Shown here: piece after piece, positions 49,970-60,084 of the stretch
Numbering within the stretch: position 1 is the first letter of the stretch
Layout: each line of letters opens with the position of its first letter
Assembly: GCA_036752825.1 (NCBI GenBank)
Contig: DAIORV010000002.1
Location: 1-64,000, forward strand
Direction of reading: 5' to 3'
DNA: 64,000 bases
Source of the DNA: UBA5177 sp002413265
Lineage (GTDB): Bacteria; Chloroflexota; UBA5177
Position numbers and translations under genes: made by a program
The notes under the pieces: model-generated
Database searches by the model: none
What the model was told of the DNA's origin: nothing
The model's input: the letters and a program-made list of their open reading frames with translations, nothing else

Positions 49970-51889
49970 ATGCAGCAGCTGGTGTGGGCCGTCCTCTTTT
50001 TGCCGCTGGCCGGGTTCGCCATCAACTCGCTCGGAACTCGAATGAACGATCGACTGGTTCAGTGGCTGGGTCCGGGCAGCGTCGGACTCGCCTTCATCTG
50101 CGCGGTGGTCTGTTTCCTCTGGCTGCAGGGGCGCGCCGAGGGAGTGAGGAGCGTTGACCAGCTGGGCTGGACGTGGACCGTCGCCGGCACGTTTTCTCTC
50201 AATTTTGGGTTGATTCTTGACCCGCTCTCTTCACTGATGACGCTCGTGATCACGGGTGTCGGGTTCTTGATCCTCGTCTATGCCACGGGCTACATGGGAG
50301 GAGATACCGGCTACCGTCGCTTTTTTGCGCAAATGGACCTCTTCATCTTCACCATGTTGCTGCTGGTCCTTGCCGACAATTACCTCTTTCTACTCGTGGG
50401 CTGGGCGGGTGTCGGACTCACTTCGTACCTGCTGATTGGCTTCTATCTGGATCGCCCATCAGCCGCCGCGGCGGCGCGGAAAGCGCTCGTCATGAACGTC
50501 ATCGGCGATGTCGGCATCATGATCGCGCTGTTCATGATGTTTGTCCTCTTCGGAGGCGTCGAGTTTCACACCGTGTTTTCCCAGGTGCGCTCGCTGCCGT
50601 ACAACGGACAGATCATCACGGTCTTGTCGCTGATGTTGCTCGTCGGCGCCGTAGCCAAATCGGCTCAACTTCCTCTCTACACGTGGCTGCCGGACGCAAT
50701 GGAGGGGCCGACCCCCGTAAGCGCCCTCATCCACGCCGCGACCATGGTCACAGCGGGCGTCTATCTGGTGGCCCGCTCCTATCCCATCTATCAGCAAACC
50801 CCGATCGGGCTGCACACGGTCGCATTCGTCGGGGCCATAGGCACCGCTTTCGCGGCAGGCATGGGACTGGCAAACAACGACATCAAGAGAGTGCTTGCCT
50901 ATTCGACGATGAGTCAGATTGCGTACATGTTCGTTGGCGTCGGCGTGGCCGTTTATTCAGCCGGCATGTTTCATCTCGTCGAGCACGCCTTCTTCAAAGC
51001 CCTGCTCTTCATGGGCGCGGGGGCGGTCATGCATGCCCTTCATGACGAGCTGGACATCAGGAAGATGGGTGGTTTGCGGCACAAGCTGCCCTTTACCTGG
51101 GTGACATTCTGGATCGGTGTCCTGGCGATCATTGGGTTTCCGTTCATGTCCGGCTTCTTCAGCAAGGAGGACGTGATCGGGGCCGCATATAGTCGGGCTT
51201 ACAACGGCGACGGCTGGCTGTGGATCGTCTGGGCTCTGACAGTCGTCACCTCTCTCTTGACCGCCGCGTACATGTTCCGGCTTCTGTTCCTCGTGTTCCA
51301 TGGAGAGCCGCGAGATCGAGAACTGTACGACCATGCACACGAGCCCGGCCTGTCGATGAGGGCGCCGATGGCCGTGCTGTCGGTCCTCTCGATCGTCGGC
51401 GGATTTCTGGCCTTTCCCGGCCGCTACAACAAGATAGAAGACTGGCTGCGACCGTATTTCCAGCAGTTTGCCGTCAACGGACCGCCTCTGAAAACGCAGC
51501 CTTTCTATCTGACGTCAATGGTGGTCACGCTGGCGGCGACTGCAGTCGGCTTCCTTATCGCCTACAGCGTCTACATTCGGAGCAGTCCAAGCAGAGAACG
51601 AGTAGCCGCCATGTTTCCAGCCGTCTACCGTTTCCTACTGAATCGGTACTACGTAGACCAGCTTTACGACATGATGTTTGTCCGCCCGGTCAAATGGGGC
51701 AGCAAGATGATGGGCAGGTACGTGGAGCAGGACGCGTTGGACTTTACGGTGGACGGCGCGGGCCGACTGACGCGACTCGCAGCGCAGACCTCGCGGGCCG
51801 TTCAGACCGGCTACGTTCGAAACTACGCGCTTGGAATCGTACTCGGCGCGGTGCTGTTGGTCGGCTACTACTTCGTGGGGGGCCGCTAA
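49970..51889 (+). CDS. nuoL: NADH-quinone oxidoreductase subunit L
   Basis: The 639-residue antiporter-like proton-pumping subunit. Marks: LLVGWAGVGLTSYLLIGFY, KSAQLPLYTWLPDAMEGPTPVSALIHAATMVTAGVYL, NDIKRVLAYSTMSQIAYMF and HLVEHAFFKALLFMGAG. The C-terminal part after about 480 matches the lateral helix and final anchor region. ATG 49970, 2 nt after nuoK. Confidence 0.97.
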   Translation: MQQLVWAVLFLPLAGFAINSLGTRMNDRLVQWLGPGSVGLAFICAVVCFLWLQGRAEGVRSVDQLGWTWTVAGTFSLNFGLILDPLSSLMTLVITGVGFLILVYATGYMGGDTGYRRFFAQMDLFIFTMLLLVLADNYLFLLVGWAGVGLTSYLLIGFYLDRPSAAAAARKALVMNVIGDVGIMIALFMMFVLFGGVEFHTVFSQVRSLPYNGQIITVLSLMLLVGAVAKSAQLPLYTWLPDAMEGPTPVSALIHAATMVTAGVYLVARSYPIYQQTPIGLHTVAFVGAIGTAFAAGMGLANNDIKRVLAYSTMSQIAYMFVGVGVAVYSAGMFHLVEHAFFKALLFMGAGAVMHALHDELDIRKMGGLRHKLPFTWVTFWIGVLAIIGFPFMSGFFSKEDVIGAAYSRAYNGDGWLWIVWALTVVTSLLTAAYMFRLLFLVFHGEPRDRELYDHAHEPGLSMRAPMAVLSVLSIVGGFLAFPGRYNKIEDWLRPYFQQFAVNGPPLKTQPFYLTSMVVTLAATAVGFLIAYSVYIRSSPSRERVAAMFPAVYRFLLNRYYVDQLYDMMFVRPVKWGSKMMGRYVEQDALDFTVDGAGRLTRLAAQTSRAVQTGYVRNYALGIVLGAVLLVGYYFVGGR

Positions 51890-53548
51890 ATGGCGCCTTA
51901 TATGCTCTCACTGGCAGCAGTTCGAATCAGCACGACGGCCGCGACACACTTTTCAATATTCAGTACTAGGTTGACGCTTTTGACGGTCGTCTTGTTTCTT
52001 CCGGCCGTCGGAGCCGTGATCGGCTTGCTGTTGGAGGACGAGCGCCAGGTCCGGATAGTCAGCGTGGTTGCGGCCGCGGCAGACCTGGTACTCGCCATCA
52101 TGCTGCTTCTGATGTTCAAGTACGGATCCGGCCAGGCTGGATGGCAGTTCCAGTTCGCCGATAGACATAACTGGGTTTCCACCCTCGGCATCAGCTACTG
52201 GATCGGTCTCGACGGTGTCAGCGTCTGGCTGGTTACCCTGACCGCCTTGATGAGCTGCATAGCCATCCTTGCAGCTCAGTTCATGATCGCCGACCGCACA
52301 AAGACGTTTCTGATTTTCATGTTGACGCTCGAAACGGCACTGTTGGGCGTCTTCATGTCGCTCAACCTTTTCCTCTTCTTCATTTTCTGGGAGGCAATGC
52401 TCATCCCAAGCTATTTCCTGCTGGGCATATGGGGAGAGGAACGGCGCGTTTACGCGACGATGAAATTCCTCGTCTACACGATATTCGGCAGCTTTTTCAT
52501 GTTGGTCGGCATTTTTGTCTTGTGGGCGCGCGTCGGAACCCTCGATATGGCGGGCCCTCATGGCCTCATTGCGCATCCGGTCGATCCAACTACGCAAAAT
52601 TGGCTCTTCCTGGCCTTTGCGATCGCGTTCGCGATCAAGCTGCCCGTGTGGCCCTTCCACACTTGGGCCCCCACCGCGTACACGGAGTCGCCCGTACCGT
52701 TCGTGATCGTGCTGTCGGGGCTGATGTCGAAAGCCGGTGCTTTCGGCTTTATTCGCTACTGCCTGCCGCTCTTCCCAGCGGCATCACGGCATTTTGCCGC
52801 CCTGATCTCAATTCTCTGCATCATCGGCATGGTCTACGCCGCATTGCTTGCGCTCGTGCAGACTGACATTAAGCGGATCGTGGCGTATTCGAGCATTAGT
52901 CACATGAATTTGCTCTGCCTCGGCATCTTCGCGCTCAATCCAATCGCTCTGGACGGCTCCGTGCTCCAGATGATCAACCACAGCCTGATCATCTCGGGAC
53001 TCTTCCTCGCGGTGGCCTACATTGCGGCGCGAACGGGAACGAGATTGCTGCCCAGCATGGGGGGCTTGGGGATGCGCCGGCCGTGGTTGATGTGGCTGTT
53101 CTTCATCTTCATCCTCGCTGGACTGGACCTTCCTGGGACCAGCTCATTCGCGGGGGAATTCCTCATCCTCCTCGGAACGTTCGCCTACAACGCCTGGTAC
53201 GCGAGCATTGCGACGATCACGGTCATCCTTGCCGCTTGGTACATGATCAGACTGTTCCAGGACAGCATGAATGGCCCGGTGTCCGTGGCGCCGCGTGAAC
53301 TCGCCGAAACCGGTCTTGATGCGCGCCGGACTCCGTATCAGTATCCGGTCCTCCAACGCCTGTTGCCCGGAGATATTCAGCTCCGCGAGGCCCTTCTTTG
53401 GGTCCCCTTGGCGGTGGTTCTGCTCTATCTCGGAGTCCAGCCCCAGCCGGTCACGCAGCGGTTGAATCCCACCAACACCGCAATCTCCGTGGTTGTCCAC
53501 ACGCACGCGACCCGGAGACCGGCGGTAGCACTGGGAGGCTCTCCGTGA
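51890..53548 (+). CDS. nuoM: NADH-quinone oxidoreductase subunit M
   Basis: A 552-residue antiporter-like subunit. Marks: FFIFWEAMLIPSYFLLGIWG, AIKLPVWPFHTWAPTAYTESPVPFVIVLSGLMSKAGAFG and QTDIKRIVAYSSISHMNLLCLGIF. ATG 51890 follows nuoL immediately; homology begins near residue 30, and a TTG at 51971 is an alternative start. Its stop overlaps the nuoN GTG. Confidence 0.96.
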   Translation: MAPYMLSLAAVRISTTAATHFSIFSTRLTLLTVVLFLPAVGAVIGLLLEDERQVRIVSVVAAAADLVLAIMLLLMFKYGSGQAGWQFQFADRHNWVSTLGISYWIGLDGVSVWLVTLTALMSCIAILAAQFMIADRTKTFLIFMLTLETALLGVFMSLNLFLFFIFWEAMLIPSYFLLGIWGEERRVYATMKFLVYTIFGSFFMLVGIFVLWARVGTLDMAGPHGLIAHPVDPTTQNWLFLAFAIAFAIKLPVWPFHTWAPTAYTESPVPFVIVLSGLMSKAGAFGFIRYCLPLFPAASRHFAALISILCIIGMVYAALLALVQTDIKRIVAYSSISHMNLLCLGIFALNPIALDGSVLQMINHSLIISGLFLAVAYIAARTGTRLLPSMGGLGMRRPWLMWLFFIFILAGLDLPGTSSFAGEFLILLGTFAYNAWYASIATITVILAAWYMIRLFQDSMNGPVSVAPRELAETGLDARRTPYQYPVLQRLLPGDIQLREALLWVPLAVVLLYLGVQPQPVTQRLNPTNTAISVVVHTHATRRPAVALGGSP

Positions 53549-55053
53549 GCGTTCTAGCGGCTGCAACTATTCACGTCCGGGTAGGAGCTTCGGACTGGGG
53601 AGCGGTGGGTCCGGAGCTGATCCTGGGAGCGACGGTGCTTGTCCTACTGCTGGTCGATGCGTTCGTCCCACGGCGGGTGCGCGAGGTGAGCACCTGGATC
53701 AGTCTGATCGCCTTAGTCGCCGCGTTCCTCGACGTTTACTTCCTGTGGTCACACGGCGACTCGAATGCACTGTACGGCCAAATTACCAGCGACAAATTCG
53801 CGATCTTCTTTGACGGCGTCATCATCGTCTCCGCCGTGCTCGCCGTGCTCCTATCCGAAAGTTACATCGTGAGCTCCTCATTCGACCCGGGAGAGTACTA
53901 TGCCCTCCTGCTGGCGTCGGCCGTTGGAATGATGCTCATGGCAGCCGGCAATTCGCTCATGATCCTGTTTCTGGCCCTCGAGCTGCTGTCGCTCTCCCTC
54001 TACATCTTGGCCGGCTTCGAGCGCTCGAGCCCGCGGTCGCAAGAATCAGGGTTCAAATACTTCCTGCTGAGCTCGTTTGCGTCCGCGTTTCTGATCTACG
54101 GAATGGCTCTGATTTATGGCGCGACCGGATCGACGCAACTTGTAGCAATCGGACACTGCCTCCATGGGTCAGGCTGTCCGGCGAATGTCACCGAAAACCC
54201 GCTCCTGCTAGTCGGAATCGGGCTGATGGTTGTCGGCTTCGCTTTCAAGATCTCGGCAGTGCCTTTCCACATGTGGACACCAGACGTCTATGAAGGAGCG
54301 CCGACGCCAATTACCGCCTTCATGTCGGTGACCACCAAGGCCGCGGTTTTCGCGGCGTTCGTGCGCGTGTTCAATTTCTCCCTCAACGCCGCTCACAGCC
54401 ACTGGTTCCCGTTGTTGTGGGGGGTGGCCGTCGCCACGATGATCTTCGGCAATCTGTTCGCGCTCGCGCAGTCAAACATGAAGCGAATGTTGGCCTACTC
54501 GGGTGTGGCTCACGGGGGCTACATTCTGGTCGCCCTGCTGGCAAACAGCCCTGCCGGCGCAACCGCCGTCGTCTTCTATTTCCTGGCGTACGCGTTCATG
54601 AATATCGGCGCGTTCATGCTGGTCAGCATCCTCGAGAGCAATGGGCAGGTCGGCGACGACATCAGCAGCTATCGGGGCCTTTGGCAGCGGAACCCGTTTC
54701 TCGCGGGCTGTACCACGGTCTTTCTCTTCTCGCTCGCCGGCATCCCACCCTTCGCCGGCTTCTTCGCCAAGTACCTCGCGTTAGCGGCGATTGTCCAAGC
54801 TGGACACACCGAGCTGGCCATTATTGCGGTGCTCACCAGCCTGATCTCTGTCTATTACTATCTGCGAGTCGTCGTCGTGATGGTATTGCAACCCGGTGAG
54901 GTGCAGGCTCAGGAGACGAGAATGTCAGGGATGGCTGAGATGGCCGTCACGGCCTCAGTGGCCGGAACCATTGGCCTCGGCATCATTCCGACCGGCTTCT
55001 ACAACCTGGCTACTCAATCGGTCGACGCCTTGCGCACTGCTTTCGGGATCTAG
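53545..55053 (+). CDS. nuoN: NADH-quinone oxidoreductase subunit N
   Basis: A 502-residue antiporter-like subunit. Marks: FLALELLSLSLYILAGFER, AFKISAVPFHMWTPDVYEGAPTPITAFMSVTTKAAVFAAF, QSNMKRMLAYSGVAHGGYIL and SLAGIPPFAGFFAKYLAL. GTG 53545 overlaps the nuoM stop. It ends the nuo block; fixC follows after 22 nt without a visible terminator. Confidence 0.96.
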   Translation: MSVLAAATIHVRVGASDWGAVGPELILGATVLVLLLVDAFVPRRVREVSTWISLIALVAAFLDVYFLWSHGDSNALYGQITSDKFAIFFDGVIIVSAVLAVLLSESYIVSSSFDPGEYYALLLASAVGMMLMAAGNSLMILFLALELLSLSLYILAGFERSSPRSQESGFKYFLLSSFASAFLIYGMALIYGATGSTQLVAIGHCLHGSGCPANVTENPLLLVGIGLMVVGFAFKISAVPFHMWTPDVYEGAPTPITAFMSVTTKAAVFAAFVRVFNFSLNAAHSHWFPLLWGVAVATMIFGNLFALAQSNMKRMLAYSGVAHGGYILVALLANSPAGATAVVFYFLAYAFMNIGAFMLVSILESNGQVGDDISSYRGLWQRNPFLAGCTTVFLFSLAGIPPFAGFFAKYLALAAIVQAGHTELAIIAVLTSLISVYYYLRVVVVMVLQPGEVQAQETRMSGMAEMAVTASVAGTIGLGIIPTGFYNLATQSVDALRTAFGI

Positions 55054-55075
55054 GGCAGACCAACGAAGGTTGTAC

Positions 55076-56371
55076 GTGGACGACGATAAATTCGACGCAA
55101 TCGTGGTGGGAGCCGGGCCGGCGGGCAGCGCGGCGGCTTTGACGATGGCCAAAGCCGGGCTGAGCGTGGTGCTGATCGAACGCGGTGACAAGCCGGGAGC
55201 CAAGAATGTCATGGGAGGAGTGCTGTTTCGGGAGGCGACCGAGGCCGTTTTCGGTCCTCTCTGGGGCAACGCCCCGCTCGAACGATACGTGATAGAACAG
55301 AAGCTCTGGCTGTTGGGAGCGAACTCTGTTGTAAACGCGGGATATCGCACGCAAGATTTCGAAAGTCCGCCTTACAACGCCTTCACGGTACTTCGAGCCC
55401 ATCTCGATCCCTGGTTTGCAAAGCAAGCGGAAGACGCCGGCGCATATCTGATTCCAGAAACTCAGGTCACCGATCTGCTCTCTGAGAACGGCAAGATAAC
55501 CGGAGTCCGCACCGGACGCGAGGGTGATCTCTTCGCCGACGTCGTGATAGATGCCGAGGGCATCAACGCCTTCGCCGCGGTCAAGGCCGGACTTCGCAAG
55601 GACTTCACGATGGAAAACGCCGCCCTGGCCGTCAAGGAGGTTCACGCTTTGCCGGCAGAGACGATAAACCAAAGGTTCAATGTGCGAGGAGACCAGGGAG
55701 TGACCATTCTCCTGACCGGAGAGTTCGCCCACGGAATGATGGGGAGCGGCTGGATCTACACCAACCGGGACACCGTTTCCATCGGGTTCGGAGCAATCGT
55801 CAGCCACATGGTTGAAACGAAGATCCGTCCCAACGATTTGATCGAAGAACTGAAAGCACATCCGGCGGTCAAGCCGCTATTGGAAGGTTCGGAAATCAAG
55901 GAGTACATGGCTCACCTCATTCCGGAGGTCCGGTTCGAGGAGCTGCCTCGACCGTATGGCGACGGATACATGCTCGTAGGGGATGCCGCGGGATTCGTGA
56001 ATTTCATGTATCAAGAGGGCTCAAATCTGGCCATTGCGAGTGGAAGAATGGCCGGCGAGACCGCTGTGGCAGCTAAGGAGAAAGCAGACTTTTCGGCCCG
56101 GTCGCTAGAGCTCTATGGACGAAAACTGGACGACAGCTTTGTCATGAAGGACCTGCACGACCTGCGAAAAGCGCCAGCATTCTTCCGAAGTCACCGTCAG
56201 TTCTTCGATGTTTATCCGCGGATCCTAAATGAAGCCGCCAGGATGTTCCTCACCGTAGACGACACTCCGAAGAAGGTTCGCCGGGGAGAGATTTTCCGGA
56301 TGCTCCGGTCGAAGCGACCCCTCTGGAAGATCGGCAGAGACATGGTGGACGCTCTGCGCGCGCTCTGGTAG
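55076..56371 (+). CDS. fixC: FixC-type flavoprotein, ETF:quinone oxidoreductase
   Basis: A 431-residue FAD protein of the FixC/geranylgeranyl-reductase family. The dinucleotide motif is at the N terminus (DAIVVGAGPAGSAAALTMAKAG), then GAKNVMGGVLF, a motif shared with ETF-QO, and GDAAGFVN. It lacks the C-terminal cysteine cluster of animal ETF-QO, which in Fix systems is supplied by FixX; no fixX is adjacent. Predicted role: passing electrons from EtfAB (15.0-16.8 kb) to quinone. GTG 55076, with GAAGG 6 nt upstream, is chosen over TTG 55070. Position after nuoN suggests cotranscription with complex I. Confidence 0.85.
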   Translation: MDDDKFDAIVVGAGPAGSAAALTMAKAGLSVVLIERGDKPGAKNVMGGVLFREATEAVFGPLWGNAPLERYVIEQKLWLLGANSVVNAGYRTQDFESPPYNAFTVLRAHLDPWFAKQAEDAGAYLIPETQVTDLLSENGKITGVRTGREGDLFADVVIDAEGINAFAAVKAGLRKDFTMENAALAVKEVHALPAETINQRFNVRGDQGVTILLTGEFAHGMMGSGWIYTNRDTVSIGFGAIVSHMVETKIRPNDLIEELKAHPAVKPLLEGSEIKEYMAHLIPEVRFEELPRPYGDGYMLVGDAAGFVNFMYQEGSNLAIASGRMAGETAVAAKEKADFSARSLELYGRKLDDSFVMKDLHDLRKAPAFFRSHRQFFDVYPRILNEAARMFLTVDDTPKKVRRGEIFRMLRSKRPLWKIGRDMVDALRALW

Positions 56372-56376
56372 CGCGG

Positions 56377-57717
56377 CTACGAGTAGTAGACGATGCCGAG
56401 GCCGGCCGCCACCATCGAGAGACCCATCAGCACCAGCGTGGCAGGCGTTCCGACTATCGAGGCCAGCCCGCCGACAAGAATGAGGGGCGGGATCGCCATG
56501 GCGGCGGTGATGGTTTGCTGCATGGCCAGCACTCTGCCGCGAATGTGCGGCGCCGCGCGCTGTTGAACGATTGTCTGCACCGGCGCGTTGATGAAGGCAA
56601 CCTCGATCCCCATCAAGGCGGCGAGCGGAACCATAGTGAAGGTAAGCCCGACTCCCTGGGGCAGGGGGAAGCCGGCTTTGCTCAAGCTCGCCCAGAATCC
56701 CCCAATGGATGGAACTGACGCCAGCCCAATAACGGTCACGCCCAGGCTAATCAAGGCCACGAGGACCAGGCGATCCTTCTTAAGCCGATACCCCCACTGA
56801 CCGAGAATCAGCATGCCGGCCGCCAGACCGACCCCTGCCGGCGCCAGCAGGAAAAAGAGCGAGGTGCTGGTTTGGCCTATGTGCAGGCCGCGAGTTAGGT
56901 AATCCGGACCAATTTCCGCCAGGACCAGCAAGAGCGTCGGTGCCAGAGCAATTTGGAAGAGCGCGATTGCGAGTGGAGGGTCGTCGAGGATGAAGCGGGA
57001 GACCTCCCTTAGGTCTCCCCAGGCGTGACCCGCAAGCTCCTTCAACGACGTCGCCTCGCCGGACACTCGCTGATTGGTAATTGCCGGCAGCGGTGTGAGG
57101 ACCAAGGCCGAGAAAGCGAAGAGTGCGGCCAACAAGATGAGGGTGTTCTGTATGCCCAGCAGTCCAATAGCAATCGGACTGAGCGCGAAACCGACTGCCT
57201 GTGAGCCCATGAAGGTGGTCTGAAACAGTGAGTTGGCCGTAATCAGCTCTTCGTTCTTCACCAGGAGTGGAAGTGTCGATCCCTCCGCGGGTGCAAAAGG
57301 CTGGCTGACCACCGCAACGAAGAACGTCACCAGGTACAGACCACCGACGTGCGACTGGAACACGATGTACAGAAGCACGCCGACGACTCGAATGACGTTC
57401 GTGCCGATCAAAATCCAGCGCTTGGAAAGCCTATCCACCAGAACACCGGACAAGCCGCTAAACAGGACGGTTGGGAGCTGGACGAGGATGATCGTAAAAC
57501 CGATGCCGGCGGGGGTCTGCCCCGTGAGATGGCCGACCATGATGATCAGGGCGTACCAGAGGCTGTTTTGGGCAGTCTGCGAGGCGACCTGTGCCAGCCA
57601 GATCGACAGAAATGACCGGTTCCTCAGCACACCGAAGAAGCCGCCTCGTGACTTGTCATCCGGGCCTGCGGCGACCTCGCCCGGCTTGCCCGGCTCGGAA
57701 GCGATAGGTGCGTTCAT
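56377..57717 (-). CDS. Major facilitator superfamily transporter
   Basis: A 446-residue MFS protein with about 12 helices. The loop after helix 2 has FSGLSGVLVDRLSKRWILIG, the typical MFS loop 2-3 signature in a relaxed form. Opens with a soluble acidic segment of 25 residues. Layout resembles MFS drug or lipid exporters (YxxV/MFS_3-type), but substrate is not deducible. It is the last of three minus-strand genes (radical SAM, GT4, MFS) with gaps of 7 nt or overlaps, which suggests export of a modified product. Confidence 0.85.
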   Translation of the reverse strand: MNAPIASEPGKPGEVAAGPDDKSRGGFFGVLRNRSFLSIWLAQVASQTAQNSLWYALIIMVGHLTGQTPAGIGFTIILVQLPTVLFSGLSGVLVDRLSKRWILIGTNVIRVVGVLLYIVFQSHVGGLYLVTFFVAVVSQPFAPAEGSTLPLLVKNEELITANSLFQTTFMGSQAVGFALSPIAIGLLGIQNTLILLAALFAFSALVLTPLPAITNQRVSGEATSLKELAGHAWGDLREVSRFILDDPPLAIALFQIALAPTLLLVLAEIGPDYLTRGLHIGQTSTSLFFLLAPAGVGLAAGMLILGQWGYRLKKDRLVLVALISLGVTVIGLASVPSIGGFWASLSKAGFPLPQGVGLTFTMVPLAALMGIEVAFINAPVQTIVQQRAAPHIRGRVLAMQQTITAAMAIPPLILVGGLASIVGTPATLVLMGLSMVAAGLGIVYYS

Positions 57718-57724
57718 GCCGTCC

Positions 57725-58888
57725 TTACGCTTGGTTTGCTACGGTCAGCAGGAAATCTTCATACGCATCAATAGTCTGATCTAAACCATGACGAAGTGCG
57801 ATATCCCTGCTGTGCTTGCCCATTCTCGCGCGTTGGCTGTCATCCTGCAGGATAGCGATCAGAGCAACCGCAATCGCACTGCTGTCGCCGGGGGGCGCCA
57901 GGAAGCCGTTCTCGCCATCATGGATAAGCTCCGGAAGCGCCTGGGCGGCCACGCCGACAGCAGGAAGTCCGGAGGCGAGGGCTTCCAGGGTCGCAATGCT
58001 TTGAAGCTCGACTCTTGACGTGACGCAATAAACCTGAGCAAGCGAGTACACGTCGGCAAAATCTTCGTGGGATACATAGCCCGTGAAGTGCACATCCGTG
58101 TCGATGCCTAGGGTTCGGGCGAGCTGTTCCAGACGCTGTCGCTCGGTCCCCTGCCCGCCGATCAAGAACTGAACGTCCGCCTTCTCGCGGACAATCGCCG
58201 CGGCTCGCATCCAGACATCCATTTCTTTTTCAGCATCGAGCCGGCCCGTGTAGAGCACAACCGGCCTTGCGTCCAAACCGAACCTGGCCTGCAAGTTCCC
58301 AGCAGCCGATCGGGGACTGAAGCGGTCAGTGTCCACGCCGTTTGAAATGGCGCGAATCGGCCGTCGATAGCCCATCAGGCGAAGTGCGGTTGCTGCTGTT
58401 TCAGTAGGGGTGGCGACTGAGTGGCAGCGGTTTAAGAGGCGTAGAATCCAGAATCCGAATGCGGCCTCTGACGCCCGGTAAGCGATTGGCACGTTCCGAA
58501 TGCCCCACAGGGAACACTCCGGAATCGTGTGGTTGGTAGCCGCCAGTGGGATCCCACGCTTCACGGCGGCGGAGGCCGACATCCAGCTCAGGGGGAAAGG
58601 GTGATGGATGTGAACGACATCTGGAGCAGTCCTCGCCATCCAGGTCTCAACTTCGTTCTTCGGCCACAGGGCCGATCGAAGCTCGAAACCGAATGGAACG
58701 CGCGACGTACTCGCGCGTGTAATGGACATGGGACCACCCGCCTCGACGCCGGGCTCTCCGCTGGGACTGGGGGCCAGAAGGAAGACGGAGTGGCCGCGGG
58801 CTGCCAGGCCGTTGCCGAGGTTTTGAATGACGGTTGATGGGCCACCGACCCACGGGTAGTAGAAGTCGGTGACGACGCCGATTCTCAC
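57725..58888 (-). CDS. GT4 family glycosyltransferase
   Basis: A 387-residue retaining glycosyltransferase of the GT-B fold. N-terminal RIGVVTDFYYPWVGGPSTVIQ, then DVVHIHHPFPLSW; C-terminal donor domain with VVLYTGRLDAEKEMDVW, FTGYVSHEDFADVYSLAQVYC and the E-x7-E region SRVELQSIATLEALASGLP. Similar enzymes mannosylate or glucosylate phosphatidylinositol or diacylglycerol, or build polysaccharides; acceptor not deducible. The ATG at 58888 overlaps the radical SAM stop by 4 nt. Confidence 0.9.
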   Translation of the reverse strand: MRIGVVTDFYYPWVGGPSTVIQNLGNGLAARGHSVFLLAPSPSGEPGVEAGGPMSITRASTSRVPFGFELRSALWPKNEVETWMARTAPDVVHIHHPFPLSWMSASAAVKRGIPLAATNHTIPECSLWGIRNVPIAYRASEAAFGFWILRLLNRCHSVATPTETAATALRLMGYRRPIRAISNGVDTDRFSPRSAAGNLQARFGLDARPVVLYTGRLDAEKEMDVWMRAAAIVREKADVQFLIGGQGTERQRLEQLARTLGIDTDVHFTGYVSHEDFADVYSLAQVYCVTSRVELQSIATLEALASGLPAVGVAAQALPELIHDGENGFLAPPGDSSAIAVALIAILQDDSQRARMGKHSRDIALRHGLDQTIDAYEDFLLTVANQA

Positions 58889-60033
58889 CCGGCGGCGAGA
58901 GCCTCGACAGCAAGCGACTTGCGGCGTTGTCGCTCTATTCGATGTCGCTCCTTCATGTACCTGATGTCTGCCAGAGCACTCAGCACAAAGTTGCGATCGA
59001 ACTGGTAGTAGAACGACGGATGGATATAGCAGAGATTGCTGCAGTCGTCGCAGAACTTGAACTTGCCGGCTTTGTCCTGCATCTGCTTCCAGCGATCGGT
59101 CTTGAAGAAACTGATGATGTTTCGGTCGAACTTTATGCGCTGAGCGATTTTGTGATAGCAGGGATACAGCAGATAGCCATCAGGCGAGATCGCGAGGACG
59201 GCGTTTCCCGCTCTGCAAGCGGGCTTCTCGGCACGATTCCCGCCGGCCTCGAAGACTCGAAGCTCACCCCAGTTGACGTAGACGTTTTTCTCGCGTGCCA
59301 CGTCGCGTGCCTTTTGCAGGTTTTTGATGTCCACGCCGTCGTTACCGAAGTACTCCCACTCGGGCTGGATCTTCAAAATCGCTTGCTTCTCTCGGCAAAG
59401 ATCGATCATTCCGGGCAGAAGGTCAGCATTGTCGTTCGTCAACACGAAGATAATCTGATACGGCTCACCGAGGCGGCGTGCGATCTCCATACTCTCGATG
59501 ACCGAGTCGTACGAGTTGTCTCGCCGCAGGGTATTGTGCGGCTCAGGTCCAGGTGAGCACAGCGAGAAGCAAAGAATGTCGATGAGCCCTTGAAGCTCTT
59601 TCGCCCGCTTCGGATAGAGGGTGCAGTTTGTCGTCATCTGGGTGCGGAAGCCGCGCTTCTTGGCCTCGCCGAGAAGGAAGCCCATGTCCTTACGCAATAG
59701 TGGTTCGCCCCCGGTGAAGTCGATCAGCCGAACACCCAGCTCCTTGAGAATGTCGAGGTGCTCGAGGGTCTGCTCCTTCGAGCTGTACTGGGACACAGGA
59801 AGAACATCCATGGGGCCGTCGGGAATATTGCAGAAGACACAGCGCGCGTTGCATTTGTACGTAACGTAGTAATAGGCCATGACCGGCTTGCCGAGCATGG
59901 GTCCGAGGACAAGATCCGCCATCGCGGGCGCTCTGGTGGGAAGGAGCGTCTGCAGCTTCAAAAACCACCCTCCTGCGGCTGAATATCGCGGAATTCGCGT
60001 CGCGAAAGTCTCCGACATTATAGGCAGAGGCAT
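58885..60033 (-). CDS. Radical SAM protein with SPASM/twitch-like C terminus
   Basis: A 382-residue radical SAM enzyme. The 4Fe-4S ligands are Cys61, Cys65 and Cys68 (YKCNARCVFCNI), with the SAM-binding GGEPLLR. The C-terminal part holds further cysteines: PACRAGNAVLAISPDGYLLYPC and CDDCSNLC, the arrangement of SPASM or twitch auxiliary clusters. The reaction is unknown. The first 50 residues (Arg/Leu-rich, VLGPMLGKP) precede the barrel. Start ATG 60033; an ATG five codons downstream is possible. It is coupled to the GT4 gene and divergent from the IMPase gene. Confidence 0.85.
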   Translation of the reverse strand: MPLPIMSETFATRIPRYSAAGGWFLKLQTLLPTRAPAMADLVLGPMLGKPVMAYYYVTYKCNARCVFCNIPDGPMDVLPVSQYSSKEQTLEHLDILKELGVRLIDFTGGEPLLRKDMGFLLGEAKKRGFRTQMTTNCTLYPKRAKELQGLIDILCFSLCSPGPEPHNTLRRDNSYDSVIESMEIARRLGEPYQIIFVLTNDNADLLPGMIDLCREKQAILKIQPEWEYFGNDGVDIKNLQKARDVAREKNVYVNWGELRVFEAGGNRAEKPACRAGNAVLAISPDGYLLYPCYHKIAQRIKFDRNIISFFKTDRWKQMQDKAGKFKFCDDCSNLCYIHPSFYYQFDRNFVLSALADIRYMKERHRIERQRRKSLAVEALAAG

Positions 60034-60084
60034 GGCGGGCCAATATCAGTGAAACTACGCAGATTTCGCGCCCAGGAGCACGAT

